Shown here: piece by piece, positions 11,814 through 22,700 of the stretch | Layout of the letters: each line of letters begins with the position of its first letter | Position numbering within the stretch: the first letter of the stretch is position 1 | Source of the DNA: Symsagittifera roscoffensis | Taxonomy: Eukaryota; Xenacoelomorpha; Acoela; Convolutidae | Assembly: GCF_963678635.1 (NCBI RefSeq) | Contig: NC_087063.1 | Location: forward strand, 17,531,814 to 17,595,813 | Reading direction: 5' to 3' | Length of the DNA stretch: 64,000 nucleotides | The notes under the pieces: generated by a model | Seen by the model: only the letters and a program-made list of their open reading frames with translations | Told to the model about the DNA's origin: nothing | Database searches by the model: none | Made by a program: the position numbers and the translations under genes

Positions 11814-12369
11814 TTGTTCCGACTTTCGATACGAAAGTAACGGAATATTTGTGCTCGGGGTGGGTTTTTTTTTCTTCAGACAAATTTCGACTTTTTAACT
11901 AGCCATTTTTGACGGAAATTTTTTAGATCATTCGAAAGCTATTGTTGTCCTGAGCTCAAATTTGAAAAAATATTTTACCTGTGATCATTTTTCGTAAAGT
12001 TATGAGGGTTTAAAGATTGCCATTTTGGCCATTTTGACCAATTTGGGACAATTAACGCGCGATATAATTCGCGCTATTAACGCGTAAGCGGAGAATTTAT
12101 CCGTCTTAGAAATCGTTCTAAATTGGTTGTAAGAAGCTTATTTGCCATAATTGATTTGTTACAAGGAGCGAAGTCTATTGTTTTGTACTTTATATGGCGT
12201 GTGGGGGGATGATTTTTAAAGAAAAGTTTTCAAATTTTAGAAAAATTGTTTTTTGCATTTTATTTTATTTCATTTAATTTTTTTATGTTGTTTATGTTAT
12301 TACTGCTCCATAAACGTTAAAAGGCAGTCGGAACTTTCAGGGCTTCACCCTGATACGAGCAGTCTTGTT
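11814..12369 (+). mobile_element. Helentron-like non-autonomous element, copy C (most complete)
   Basis: 556 bases from TTGTTCCGACTTTCG to CAGTCTTGTT. It has the terminal palindrome ACTTTCGATACGAAAGT, 5' GTTCCGAC with inverted partner GTCGGAAC near 12328, and the 3' hairpin CAGGGCTTCACCCTG. The middle holds a palindromic GCGCGATATAATTCGCGC segment. It encodes nothing, so it would depend on a Helentron's replication protein encoded elsewhere. Best reference copy in the window. Confidence 0.6.
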
Positions 12370-12569
12370 GTGTTTCAAATTGAGATAAGGCCAGCAATTT
12401 AATCATATGAAACAATATGAGACGCTAATCACTCAGTTAGTATTCTACATATCGGGTAAAATGAAGAAAAAATGAAAAAAAAAATCTTTTTTTTTCTCAA
12501 GTTTTTTGTCACTGATTCAATCAAAAAAATCAGTTGGTTTTAAGTGTAGCCAGGATGTGTAGCCAGGAT

Positions 12570-12780
12570 AAGCTTCGCCCTGATATACGATCAGTCTTGT
12601 TGTCATTCTTGTTCCGACTTTCGTAACGAAAGAAACTAACTATTTGTGCTCGGGTGGGCTTTTTTCTTCAGTTAAATTTCGACTTTTTAACTAGCCTTTT
12701 TTCAACGGAACTTTCTACACCACTCAAAAGATATTGTTGTACTGAGCTTAAATTTGATCAGATATTTCACCTCAGATATT
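12570..12780 (+). mobile_element. Helentron-like fragments, head to tail (copy D)
   Basis: A 3' end (…CTTCGCCCTGATATACGATCAGTCTTGTT, ending 12601) is followed within eight bases by a 5' end starting TTGTTCCGAC at 12609, decaying after about 12780. The two ends adjoin tail to head. This could be one copy inserted next to another, or a tandem product of rolling-circle transposition. Confidence 0.45.
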
Positions 12781-12784
12781 TCCA

Positions 12785-14015
12785 ATAGTTGAGTCCATTA
12801 CTCTTTGGAATTCATTTGGCATTTTGCTAAGTCCGTAAAATCCCGTTGAAAACTGATATGTACCAGTTAAATTTCATCCAGGGGTGCTGTAATTACACTG
12901 TTTACCCGTGAAGTCGTCCAAGTTAAGGCTGTACGCATTTTTATGGTCTAACTCTTTGTGAACCAAACTTCTCCGTCGGATTTTTCTGAAAGTTGTGAAC
13001 CAACGTTATTTATTAGTTCACGTATGATCGGCATCTCGGCATCTGTTAATAATTTTTGAAAATTGTTTTTTTCAAAAAATTTGAGTCTAACGCAAGCTTT
13101 ATTGATTTATGCTTCTTGCAGTTAATTACTACTGGGCTGATAAATCTACCTTTGTCGCATGACTCTAATTTCTTAACATGTCCTTCTGAGATCAGCCTGC
13201 CGAGCTCTTTGCTTACCGCCGGAAGTGAATGTAGCGCAACCCTACGCCCTCCTAAATGTATTGGTTTTATTTATTTTTGATCTTTGTTTTACCAATGGTG
13301 TCAAATAATTGATTGAATTTTTTAAAAATGGTTTCTGTTTCATTCTTGTATTATCCGATGGAATTTATGAATGACTTATTTTCACTGCTGTTGTTGTAGT
13401 GTGGAAAGGGGGTTTTTGCGCGACTTCTATTCCAACGTATTTTAGATTGCCGTTTCCTAGGATGTTTCGTTCGTGGCCATCGTTTATAAAGAAAGCTGTT
13501 TTGTCGTACGTCCATCCGTTGGATCTTATTGGTACGATAACTTGTCCCACGATCTTTATCGAGTCAACCGTGAAGCCGCAGTAAAGGTCTTTCATAGCTT
13601 GGTCGAACTTAAGTTCATGTAGTACGTTTTTTTTCGAAAAAACTCACTGGGCTTGCCGAGTCCACCCTGTATATTTAGTTTTTACGAAGTTCTCCTTTCC
13701 CAATGCAAGTAGTTTCTGCAATTCTTTTCCATCGTTATCACAAATCGTAGTCACGTTTATTACTAAATAAACGTCGTTATCCTTTTGTCCAGTTTCTGAC
13801 TATGCATTAATTACATTCTTTATGTACATCTTTATTTACATGCTTATTTACAGCAGGTTGGTCCGACGGATTTACAAATTCGTTATCTACAATTTTGTGA
13901 TTTTTTACAGTATTTACGTTTTTTCTTCGAGATTTAAGTTTTTTCGTGTAATAGCCTTTAAAATTACAATATGTACAATTCGCGTCCTTCGCCGGACTGT
14001 CAGCGAGAAGTCTTT
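12785..14015 (-). pseudogene. Decayed Ty3/Gypsy gag-pol fragment (zinc knuckle, protease, RT)
   Basis: Minus strand, read from high to low coordinates. Near 13965 a zinc-knuckle-like NCTYC..KGYYT, with the usual His and last Cys lost. At 13595-13365 a retropepsin-type segment with FFINDGHERNILGNGNLKYV, matching the ILG-x-N end of Gypsy proteases. At about 13270-12790 the start of reverse transcriptase with SCDKGRFISPVVI, KSIKLALDS and, further on, a FSTGFYGLSKMP-like segment. Stops and frame changes interrupt it, for instance the stop after IFKNY near 13050. No LTRs were found. This is a different Gypsy lineage from the giant element at 30-58 kb, since its protease and RT wording differ strongly. 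Confidence 0.7.
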
Positions 14016-15307
14016 TTGAAAATTAATTGTTTCGTCTTTTTTCAAGTTTTTTTTTCAATTCTGTGACTTCTGTTTGGTTTCCTCGGTAATCGTTTTGTGC
14101 TCTTTATGCAATGTATCTCAAGTGATGCGGTGCTCCGCTTCACCACTGCTTTGATAGTTTAATCTGTGACTGTGAACAAAGCTTACTTGAAACAACTGAA
14201 AGGTTTTTGAACTGAAACAGGCAGTGTTGACTATCTTCAAATTAGATTCCTCAAAACAGCGCAGGCAAAAATTGAACGAAGTTATTTAATGAAAAAAAAA
14301 GAATTAAGTCAAATTGAACTTCTGCTAATTTCTGCACTATTTGCTTAATCTTTGTGCTGATCGGAAAAATGCTCCATTACCATTTCGTCGGGTTGACCTG
14401 CATACACGAGAAACTAAAAATGCTTCTCATACAATTATACTCAAGAAAATGTTTCTCATACAAGTCCATACGACTCCATGGAAAACGTGCTTATCAAACA
14501 ATATGTTTATATGGGAACGGTATGGTAAGCGGTTTTTACATTGCTATAAAACAAGTATAAAACACAATATTCAGATATTTTTTTTCTTTTTTTCTTTTCA
14601 ATTTCATTCTTATGCTCACTTTAAAAAATTTTCATACAGAAATCTATAGTTTTTGTTTATAACGTAGCCCAATCAAAAATTTTGGATACGATTAAAACAA
14701 AGTTAAAATAATTTTAGTGCGAATCCAAACATAAATCACTATTCACCATAAACTTCAGATTTGTCATTCGGAACTTGTCATTGTGATGTGAATTAGGAAA
14801 AAGGGTTATTTTATGAAACTTTTTGATGACGTTCAAAAAAGTTGATGGCAGTTTTCCTCAATCAAAAACAACTTTTTAACGGCTAATATTTATTATGACT
14901 AATGACTTGTTTGTGTATAAAGATGACTTTGTTAACTTTGATCAAGCTTATTATTCCGCAACTTTTAAAGCAAGTGACGAAATGTTTGCGCTGGTAAAAG
15001 TTTTCCCTATAAAAATCGGCTTTTTAGGAATCAATTTTTGACAGAATTTCATATATTCTCTGCAAAATTTTGAAAACAATCCTCTGCTTGAAAACAAATT
15101 TCACCTGCGATTTCTTTTGCAAAAAAAGAGGGGTAGAAAAAGGCCAAATTGGCTAATTTTACCTACCACTGCTTCAAAGATAGATTGTAAAACAGACATT
15201 ATTCAAAACATTCTTTTTTAAAAATTAACCGTTTTTTAATCAACAATTACCTTGGATATTTTCAAAAGAAGCTGGAACGTTCCGGGTTTTCTCTTAATGC
15301 GAACCAC
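14016..15307. other. Intergenic, nothing recognised
   Basis: AT-rich. Overlapping plus-strand frames at 14341-14649 (102 and 68 codons) show no family motif. A fragment near 15110-15170 ('cacctgcgatttcttttgc', 'ggccaaattggctaat') again resembles the Helentron-like interior. Confidence 0.35.
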
Positions 15308-15572
15308 TGGCGGGCGGATCCAGGATTTTTGCTAGGAAGGCGGATTTTCGAAAAAATGTTGAAGTTTTTTTCGACCTTTTTTTTCTTAGGTCGACCAAAT
15401 TGATTTTCCCATCTCTCATAAACCTCTATAAGGACCCCATTTTACAAAATTTCAAAAACTCACGTTTTAGGCTGTTTTAGGAAAATTTTAACATAAAAAT
15501 GGCGTGTTTTCGGCGCGAGCTTCCCCTTCAAGTTTAGTAAGCATTGACGTGCGCCAAAAGCGCCTTTAGAAA
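15308..15572 (+). mobile_element. hAT-like short repeat, second copy
   Basis: Starts GGCGGGCGGATCCAGGATTT and follows the 8695 copy through 'ggtcgaccaaattgattttcccatctctc' to a GCGCCAAAAGCGCC hairpin near 15552. It is diverged from the first copy, so insertion is old. Confidence 0.5.
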
Positions 15573-15576
15573 AACA

Positions 15577-15956
15577 TAGGGTCCGTCAGCCAAAAATGGA
15601 TATCTCAAATCAGTACAAATTAGGACACTGTGGATCGGCTGGGTTTCAATTCGCTGACAATACGTCCCCTACCCCCCCCCCCCCCCCCACCAAAAATATT
15701 TTATCTTGGTGGTACGAACTTTTTTTTGCTGCGATTATAAATGAGACATGTAATTTGCTTATACCAATCTTCTTCTGCTTCTGAGCTTTTATAGTGCCTA
15801 AATAACGTAAACTCTACCAAAAAATAAATGGATATACCAGCGGATATAGGGGGAAGGGCGGGGGGCGGACGCTCCCCCCCCCCCCCCCCCCCGCCTCAGG
15901 AATTTGATCCCTCTTTGTACTCTTTTGAGATATCCATTTTTGGTGACGGACCCTAA
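15577..15956. mobile_element. Short terminal-inverted-repeat element with C-runs
   Basis: About 30-base inverted ends: TAGGGTCCGTCAGCCAAAAA followed by TGGATATCTCAAA at 15577, and its inverse TTTGAGATATCCATTTTT then GGTGACGGACCCTA ending about 15956. The 380-base interior holds two long C-runs (about 15671-15689 and 15877-15893) and nothing coding. The end sequence recurs near 17120-17160 and 20490-20530 inside the duplicated block, so it is a family. Confidence 0.6.
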
Positions 15957-16129
15957 AAACTTTTCGAAAAACACATTTGGCGCCAAATACACTACTTTTT
16001 AGAGGGAAGCGCTCGCCGATAAAAAACGCGCCTTTTTGGTCAAAAAAGCCTTTTTTGGACTGTTTTTTCAAAATATTGCTTGCGGCGCAGAAAATTTGCT
16101 CGAAAAAGGGGTCTTAATAGGGATTTAGG

Positions 16130-16329
16130 NNNNNNNNNNNNNNNNNNNNNNNNNNNNNNNNNNNNNNNNNNNNNNNNNNNNNNNNNNNNNNNNNNNNNNN
16201 NNNNNNNNNNNNNNNNNNNNNNNNNNNNNNNNNNNNNNNNNNNNNNNNNNNNNNNNNNNNNNNNNNNNNNNNNNNNNNNNNNNNNNNNNNNNNNNNNNNN
16301 NNNNNNNNNNNNNNNNNNNNNNNNNNNNN
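16130..16329. other. Assembly gap (200 N)
   Basis: Exactly 200 undetermined bases. The sequence right of the gap starts at the same point where the near-identical block at 19701 begins, and the left side ends in a copy of the repeat found at 16980-17065. The gap length is a conventional placeholder, not a measurement. Confidence 0.98.
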
Positions 16330-16346
16330 GATTTAACTTCTTCGAG

Positions 16347-16904
16347 CTAAATTTTGATGGAAGGGTTTCCTTTGTTGAATTGCATAACTCCATTAGTGTC
16401 AAACATAGTTTTTTGCTGCGAAAATTCTAATTGACACTTGAATGATGGCAAAGTGAAACCTTCCAAACCGATGCTGTTTCGAATACGTGACAAATCAGAT
16501 CTGGTCAAAGCGTCAAAGTCGAGATGAAAGCCGCCATATTTATACAACAGAGCTGCCCTCATTAAGTCACTTTTGTAAGTGTTAGTGGCATTCAGAACCT
16601 GCAGCATGCCTTCAATTGGCGTATTCGATAATAACTTTTCGGCATCGATCGTAAAAAAAATTGTTTTATGTGAGTAAAATTGATTAAAAAGGTTTCGAAA
16701 AAGGGGTTTAGCTAAGTTCAAAACCGCTGATGTCATAATAACTTTGACTGGTAAATTAGAAAAATTGATGGCTGATTCAAGAGCGCAAGCCCATCGACCT
16801 CGAATTGAAGACTTGTTGAATGACTCGACAAAAAATATTTGATTATTTCCTTCTGAATGCTCGTATGAAAACTCGGGTAACTTGATAATGCAACTATTGT
16901 TCAC
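16347..16904 (-). pseudogene. Alpha-1,4-glycosyltransferase-like pseudogene fragment, left copy
   Basis: 185 codons matching the middle of the intact gene at 9392-10884: SCIIKLPEF, NQIFFVESFNKS, TPIEGMLQVLNA, MRAALLYKYGGFHLDFDAL (DXD present) and GVMQFNKGNP. It stops right after NKGNP at a TAG, with the Gb3-synthase-like C-terminal half missing, and a TAA lies just upstream of the first conserved cysteines. No signal anchor is attached. The predicted protein is identical to the copy at 19718-20275, so the two arose by very recent duplication or are an assembly artefact. Confidence 0.75.
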
Positions 16905-16979
16905 ACAGTTTTAAGCATCGCAACTCACGGGCAGCTTCACTTCTTCTGTTTTCAAACTTGGTTTTCCTAAACATCATTT

Positions 16980-17340
16980 TTTTGGACTGTTTTTTCAAAA
17001 TATTGCCTGCGGCGCAGAAAGTTTGCTCGAAAAAGGGTCTTAATAGGGATTTAGGAGAGCTCAAAAATCAATTTGGTCGACCTAAAAAAAACAAAAGGTC
17101 GACAAAACGTTCGAAACTTTGTACTATTTTGAGATATCCATTTTTGGGCTGGCTGACCCCAAAATTTTTATAAGGGGCGCCTTGGGCGCTAATCTATAAT
17201 AATTTTGAGGGGGGAGTGAGCGCCGAAAATTCGCAATGTTTTGGCCGAAACTTTCCAAAAAGTGCCTAAAAACGCCTTTTTTGGCCTTTTTTTTCAAAAA
17301 TTTGGCTGCGGCGTAGTGGTTTGGGAGAGCTCAGTAGTGG
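16980..17340 (-). mobile_element. hAT-like and GACGGACCC-type short repeats, composite
   Basis: Holds the reversed hAT-like interior ('ggtcgacctaaaa', GGGGCGCCTTGGGCGC hairpin near 17175) and the GATATCCATTTTTGG end of the 15577 family near 17140. A similar 70-base phrase with 'cagcttcacttcttctgtt' lies on either side (about 16930 and 17545), suggesting the composite landed in, or was duplicated with, its target. Confidence 0.45.
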
Positions 17341-17822
17341 TTTTTTATGTGGTTTTTCATATGGTTTCAGAGCGTCGTAGTGATTTTTCTTTCAAACAAC
17401 TATAATTTTCTTTTTAAAAACAAATTTTGGATTTTTTCAAAAGAAAATGAGTGTACTGGAATTCAGTGAACGAGTAAATTTTCATCAAAGGAACATTTTA
17501 AATTTTCCCAAATAGAAATACCAATCTCAGTGCATCTCAATTCACGGACAGCTTCACTTCTTCTGTTATCGAACTTGGTTTTCCTAAATAACATTTTTTT
17601 TTGGTAATTGAATTTTGCTTACATCATCACTGAACGCATTTTTTGATTAGAAGAGAAATGTCTTACAGTTTCCGAATTACAGTTTTATAGTATGCGTGTC
17701 AAATTGTGGGAGTAGTATAGAGCAGCAAGAGGTCATGCCTATTTTCGAAGAGAGGTCAAGCTGTCAAAGTCGCGTGAATAGCTCTCGGAAATAGAAAATT
17801 CGTCGACATAAATCAGGTTGAT

Positions 17823-18137
17823 ATGGAAACACGACGCGTAGACTCCACAACACCTAAAGATGCGATGCTTCCTCAGAACTCTCCATTCAACGACTTAGAA
17901 AGTCTGGTTGCGATACAGCCCGAAACGCCCCAAAATACCAGAACACAGATGCTCCCTGAGAACTCTCCATTTAACAAATTGGAAGGTCTGGTTGCGATAC
18001 AGCCCGAAACGCCCCAATTTACCAGAACACAGATGCTCCCTGCGAACTCTCCATTGAACAAATTGAAAGGTCTGGTTGAGATACAGCCCGAAACGCCCCA
18101 AATTATGAAAACACAGATGCTTCCTGAGAACTCCTGA
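17823..18137 (+). CDS. Small protein of 28-residue tandem repeats, left copy
   Basis: 104 codons from ATG 17823. Three units of 28 residues (84 bp) with consensus MLPxNSPFNxLExLVAIQPE then TPQxxRTQ, and a fourth unit cut short by a TGA after MLPENS where earlier units have a proline codon. The units keep codon-level similarity, and changes between them do not break the frame, which speaks for past coding. I do not recognise the family and see no signal peptide or membrane segment. The left copy lacks the upstream part and ATG 21734 present in the right copy. The antisense strand is also open, a side effect of the repeat. Confidence 0.4.
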   Translation: METRRVDSTTPKDAMLPQNSPFNDLESLVAIQPETPQNTRTQMLPENSPFNKLEGLVAIQPETPQFTRTQMLPANSPLNKLKGLVEIQPETPQIMKTQMLPENS

Positions 18138-18899
18138 TTCAACGACTTGGAAAGTCGAAAACTATGTCAGCCGAAACATCCAGGAATTATGCATCCGATG
18201 CAAAGACGTTCAGAGGACAAGAAAGAAAGAGTAGCGAAAATTAGAGCTTCGTAAAAACTGACCTCGAACAGATATATTTAAACTGTGTAACTTGAATGAT
18301 AGTGTTAAAACTTCCGGTTGTCTTCAATTTAAAAATTCATTTCATTATTTTGCTAATTTTCGTGTCTCCTAGAAAGCAAAATAATTGTTTTTAGTCACAA
18401 CACAAAAAATTAGATATGATACGGCTCATTAAAAAAGAATAAAGAAAATTTTTTTTTTGAATTTCAAAAAAGGAACCATAAAAACCCTTCTCGTTTCTTT
18501 CAAATTGAAAAAAAACTATATTTTAACTATCAAACAACTATAATTTTCTTTTTAAAAACAAATTTTGGATTTTTTCAAAAAAAAATGAGTGTACTGGAAT
18601 TCAGTGAACGAGTAAGTTTTTATCAAAGGAACATTTTAAATTTTCCCAAGTAGAAATATCAATCTCAGTATAAAAAATCTTCTTGCTCTCAATTCACTAA
18701 CTGATAAACAGATTTTTGTGAAGAGCTCGAACAATCAATTTGGTCGACCTAAAAAAAAAAGGTCGTCAAATTTTTCGAAATTTTTTTGCAAATCCGCCCC
18801 CCTCGAGAAAATCCTAGATCCGCCCCTGTATATGTATGTATGTATTGCCTGAAATATTTCATATTTCATCTTATTTTCAAGTTACTGTTACGCTCAACA
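18138..18899. other. Intergenic with hAT-like 5' fragment at 18722-18829 (minus)
   Basis: AT-rich sequence up to the end of the duplicated block near 18720. Then a reversed 5' fragment of the CAGGGGCGGATC repeat, ending CCTAGATCCGCCCCTG at 18829, followed by a short TATATGTATGTATG tract. No gene. Confidence 0.5.
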
Positions 18900-20285
18900 C
18901 TTAACATAGGCCATTTTCTTGAAAAGGAAAGTAGAAGTTTTTTAAGCATGTTATTGAGAGACGGCATAATTTTGGTCCCAGATAAGAGTAAATGTCTCTC
19001 TTTGGGTTTGCTGACACCCCTTTCCCTCTTGGATTTGATGGTTGCCAGATGCACGACGGTTGAACACCTGATAATTTCTTCCCACAAAGAGTCCTCATAA
19101 TTCACATCGAGCACTTGAAAAAAGGTTACAGCTGTTTTCCAGTTGCGTTCCTCTCAGTTTAATTTGGGTTTGTTGCTGAATGTAATTTTTTTACAAACTT
19201 AGAACTAAAGAAAAGAAATACAATTTTTCTGAGACGCAAGCCAAACAGTTATTGCTCCGTCTCATGAAGAATGCTACAGAACATTTATGTTCAGGATGGG
19301 TTTTTCAGATCAATTTTTTGGTGATCAAATTTATAATTTTTGGCAGGTTGTTTTCATACCCAATTTCAAAAAGTTAACACTCAAATCAGTATCAAATCTG
19401 TTCAAATCTGTTTAATCAAAACATTTTGGACCAGTAAAAGGGCAGAGTCTTGTTATATACAAGCAAACATTAACTCCGCCGATTGGCAGATTTCACTGAA
19501 CAGGGGACCTCTTCTTAAATCGATTTTCCCCCTTGAAATTTTGCAAACAAATTTAAAATATGACCGACAGAAACAGTGAAAAAAGTTGAGACGCATTTTA
19601 GAAGTATCTTGTAAACTTTTTAAGTAGGTTTAAAAAACTGGAAAATAGCCTGGGAAGTTGATTAGATACCATTGATCTACCAATAGCTGGGATGTAAAAA
19701 GATTTAACTTCTTCGAGCTAAATTTTGATGGAAGGGTTTCCTTTGTTGAATTGCATAACTCCATTAGTGTCAAACATAGTTTTTTGCTGCGAAAATTCTA
19801 ATTGACACTTGAATGATGGCAAAGTGAAACCTTCCAAACCGATGCTGTTTCGAATACGTGACAAATCAGATCTGGTCAAAGCGTCAAAGTCGAGATGAAA
19901 GCCGCCATATTTATACAACAGAGCTGCCCTCATTAAGTCACTTTTGTAAGTGTTAGTGGCATTCAGAACCTGCAGCATGCCTTCAATTGGCGTATTCGAT
20001 AATAACTTTTCGGCATCGATCGTAAAAAAAATTGTTTTATGTGAGTAAAATTGATTAAAAAGGTTTCGAAAAAGGGGTTTAGCTAAGTTCAAAACCGCTG
20101 ATGTCATAATAACTTTGACTGGTAAATTAGAAAAATTGATGGCTGATTCAAGAGCGCAAGCCCATCGACCTCGAATTGAAGACTTGTTGAATGACTCGAC
20201 AAAAAATATTTGATTATTTCCTTCTGAATGCTCGTATGAAAACTCGGGTAACTTGATAATGCAACTATTGTTCACACAGTTTTAA
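18900..20285 (-). pseudogene. Alpha-1,4-glycosyltransferase-like pseudogene, right copy (two blocks)
   Basis: Block one (20275-19718) matches the N-terminal and DXD part and translates to the same 185 residues as the 16347 copy. Block two (about 19114-18900) matches the C-terminus: LDVNYEDSLWEEIIRCSTVV in one frame, then NPKRDIYSYLGPKLC in the next, so a frameshift lies near 19020. The roughly 70 residues between the blocks are not found in the 600 bases separating them. Together with the stop ahead of the first block this is a dead gene, once a paralogue of the intact gene at 9.4-10.9 kb. Confidence 0.75.
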
Positions 20286-21169
20286 GCATCGCAACTCACG
20301 GGCAGCTTCACTTCTTCTGTTTTCAAACTTGGTTTTCCTAAACATCATTTTTTTGGACTGTTTTTTCAAAATATTGCCTGCGGCGCAGAAAGTTTGCTCG
20401 AAAAAGGGTCTTAATAGGGATTTAGGAGAGCTCAAAAATCAATTTGGTCGACCTAAAAAAAACAAAAGGTCGACAAAACGTTCGAAACTTTGTACTATTT
20501 TGAGATATCCATTTTTGGGCTGGCTGACCCCAAAATTTTTATAAGGGGCGCCTTGGGCGCTAATCTATAATAATTTTGAGGGGGGAGTGCGCGCCGAAAA
20601 TTCGCAATGTTTTGGCCGAAACTTTCCAAAAAGTGCCTAAAAACGCCTTTTTTGGCCTTTTTTTTCAAAAGTTTGGCTGCGGCGTAGTGGTTTGGGAGAG
20701 CTCAGTAGTGGTTTTTTATGTGGTTTTTCATATGGTTTCAGAGCGTCGTAGTGATTTTTCTTGTGGTTTGGGAGAACTCATCAAACAACTATAATTTTCT
20801 TTTTAAAAACAAATTTTGGATTTTTTCAAAAGAAAATGAGTGTACTGGAATTCAGTGAACGAGTAAATTTTCATCAAAGGAACATTTTAAATTTTCCCAA
20901 ATAGAAATACCAATCTCAGTGCATCGCAATTCACGGACAGCTTCACTTCTTCTGTTATCGAACTTGGTTTTCCTAAATAACATTTTTTTTTGGTAATTGA
21001 ATTTTGCTTACATCATCACTGAACGCATTTTTTGATTAGAAGAGAAATGTCTTACAGTTTCCGAATTACAGTTTTATAGTATGCGTGTCAAATTGTGGGA
21101 GTAGTATAGAGCAGCAAGAGGTCATGCCTATTTTCGAAGAGAGGTCAAGCTGTCAAAGTCGCGTGAATA

Positions 21170-21733
21170 TGTTACTCAATTAGCCTAATAGTTTTTTCTC
21201 GGGGTGTAATAAAGATTCTATCAGGTTATTTTTTTTTCACCTGTTGGAGTTAAATTTTGGGGGTATATGACCGGTCTCACCGGGGACGTGTTGTTCAATT
21301 TTCAACTAAATTGATAACTTTATGACATCACTGAGGGAAACAAACTCTTATCAGATTAATTTTTCTACTTGAATTACTTATCGGGATATTTAACCGGCAT
21401 CCTCGGGAGTAAATTGTTAATACATAATTAGAAGTGGATAGCTTCATGATATCACCGAGGGAAAAACAATCGTATCAGATTATTTTTTTCACTTGAATTA
21501 TTTATCTAGCTAATTATCCACTATCAACGGTCCATTTTGCTTTATTTAAAAATTAGGGAGGATAAAACTATAAATTATTCAATAGAGGGAGTTCTCGTTC
21601 CTTCCTTTCCCAAATTTAGAAACAAATTCATTCTCTGTCTTAATTCCAGTTTCTCAGCTGCATCTAAAAAAGCTTAAGAACAGCTTCAAATAAATTTCAA
21701 CTTCAACTTCTTTTGAACTTTTCATTTAAAATC
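21170..21733 (+). promoter_or_regulatory. Possible promoter region of the 28-residue-repeat gene
   Basis: Only in the right copy. Contains three diverged units with TATCAG(A/G)TTAT, a T-run and CACTTG.ATTA at about 21219, 21350 and 21475, then TATAAATTATTC near 21570 and a pyrimidine-rich stretch before ATG 21734. A TATA-like box 160 bases ahead of the start is suggestive only. Confidence 0.25.
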
Positions 21734-22108
21734 ATGCTGGCAGCTGAGATAGCTCTCGGAAATAGAAAATTCGTCGACATAAATCAGGTTGATATGGAAA
21801 CACGACGCGTAGACTCCACAACACCTAAAGATGCGATGCTTCCTCAGAACTCTCCATTCAACGACTTAGAAAGTCTGGTTGCGATACAGCCCGAAACGCC
21901 CCAAAATACCAGAACACAGATGCTCCCTGAGAACTCTCCATTTAACAAATTGGAAGGTCTGGTTGCGATACAGCCCGAAACGCCCCAATTTACCAGAACA
22001 CAGATGCTCCCTGCGAACTCTCCATTGAACAAATTGGAAGGTCTGGTTGAGATACAGCCCGAAACGCCCCAAATTATGAAAACACAGATGCTTCCTGAGA
22101 ACTCCTGA
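21734..22108 (+). CDS. Small protein of 28-residue tandem repeats, right copy
   Basis: 124 codons from ATG 21734 (context AATCATGC), with a 21-residue lead (MLAAEIALGNRKFVDINQVD) before the METRR start seen in the left copy. Three 28-residue repeats follow, then a fourth ended early by TGA. The next DNA still resembles the repeat (CAACGACTTGGAAAGTC), showing that the original array was longer. Function unknown. The protein is proline- and glutamine-containing without cysteines, so probably disordered. This copy is the more likely one to be expressed, if either is. Confidence 0.45.
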   Translation: MLAAEIALGNRKFVDINQVDMETRRVDSTTPKDAMLPQNSPFNDLESLVAIQPETPQNTRTQMLPENSPFNKLEGLVAIQPETPQFTRTQMLPANSPLNKLEGLVEIQPETPQIMKTQMLPENS

Positions 22109-22700
22109 TTCAACGACTTGGAAAGTCGAAAACTATGTCAGCCGAAACATCCAGGAATTATGCATCCGATGCAAAGACGTTCAGAGGACAAGAAAGAAAG
22201 AGTAGCGAAAATTAGAGCTTCGTAAAAACTGACCTCGAACAGATATATTTAAACTGTGTAACTTGAATGATAGTGTTAAAACTTCCGGTTGTCTTCAATT
22301 TAAAAATTCATTTCATTATTTTGCTAATTTTCGTGTCTCCTAGAAAGCAAAATAATTGTTTTTAGTCACAACACAAAAAATTAGATATGATACGGCTCAT
22401 TAAAAAAGAATAAAGAAAATTTTTTTTTTGAATTTCAAAAAAGGAACCATAAAAACCCTTCTCGTTTCTTTCAAATTGAAAAAAAACTATATTTTAACTA
22501 TCAAACAACTATAATTTTCTTTTTAAAAACAAATTTTGGATTTTTTCAAAAAAAAATGAGTGTACTGGAATTCAGTGAACGAGTAAGTTTTTATCAAAGG
22601 AACATTTTAAATTTTCCCAAGTAGAAATATCAATCTCAGTATAAAAAATCTTCTTGCTCTCAATTCACTAACTGATAAACAGATTTTTGTAAATAGATCT
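22109..22700. other. Intergenic, 3' part of the duplicated block
   Basis: AT-rich, matching 18138-18720 of the left copy. No exon recognised. Confidence 0.4.

Larger units (their letters stand above)
16330..18720 (+). repeat. Segmental duplication, left copy
   Basis: Near-identical to 19701-22691. Differences seen: a 30-base segment present only in the right copy near 20762-20790, about 570-580 bases present only in the right copy (about 21170-21745), and a handful of substitutions. The block contains a glycosyltransferase pseudogene piece, hAT-like repeats and the 28-residue-repeat ORF. It starts exactly at the assembly gap. Confidence 0.85.
19701..22691 (+). repeat. Segmental duplication, right copy
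   Basis: Near-identical partner of 16330-18720. It is longer because of about 575 bases at 21170-21745 that the left copy lacks. At the junction both copies share the triplet ATA (gtgaATA / gagATAgctctc), which fits loss by microhomology-mediated deletion in the left copy at least as well as insertion in the right. Confidence 0.85.

Noticed and set aside
17873-18142. Minus-strand open frames opposite the 28-residue repeats (also 21844-22113)
   Set aside because: A repeat with period 84 stays open in several frames by itself; the plus frame has the better start and the right-copy extension.
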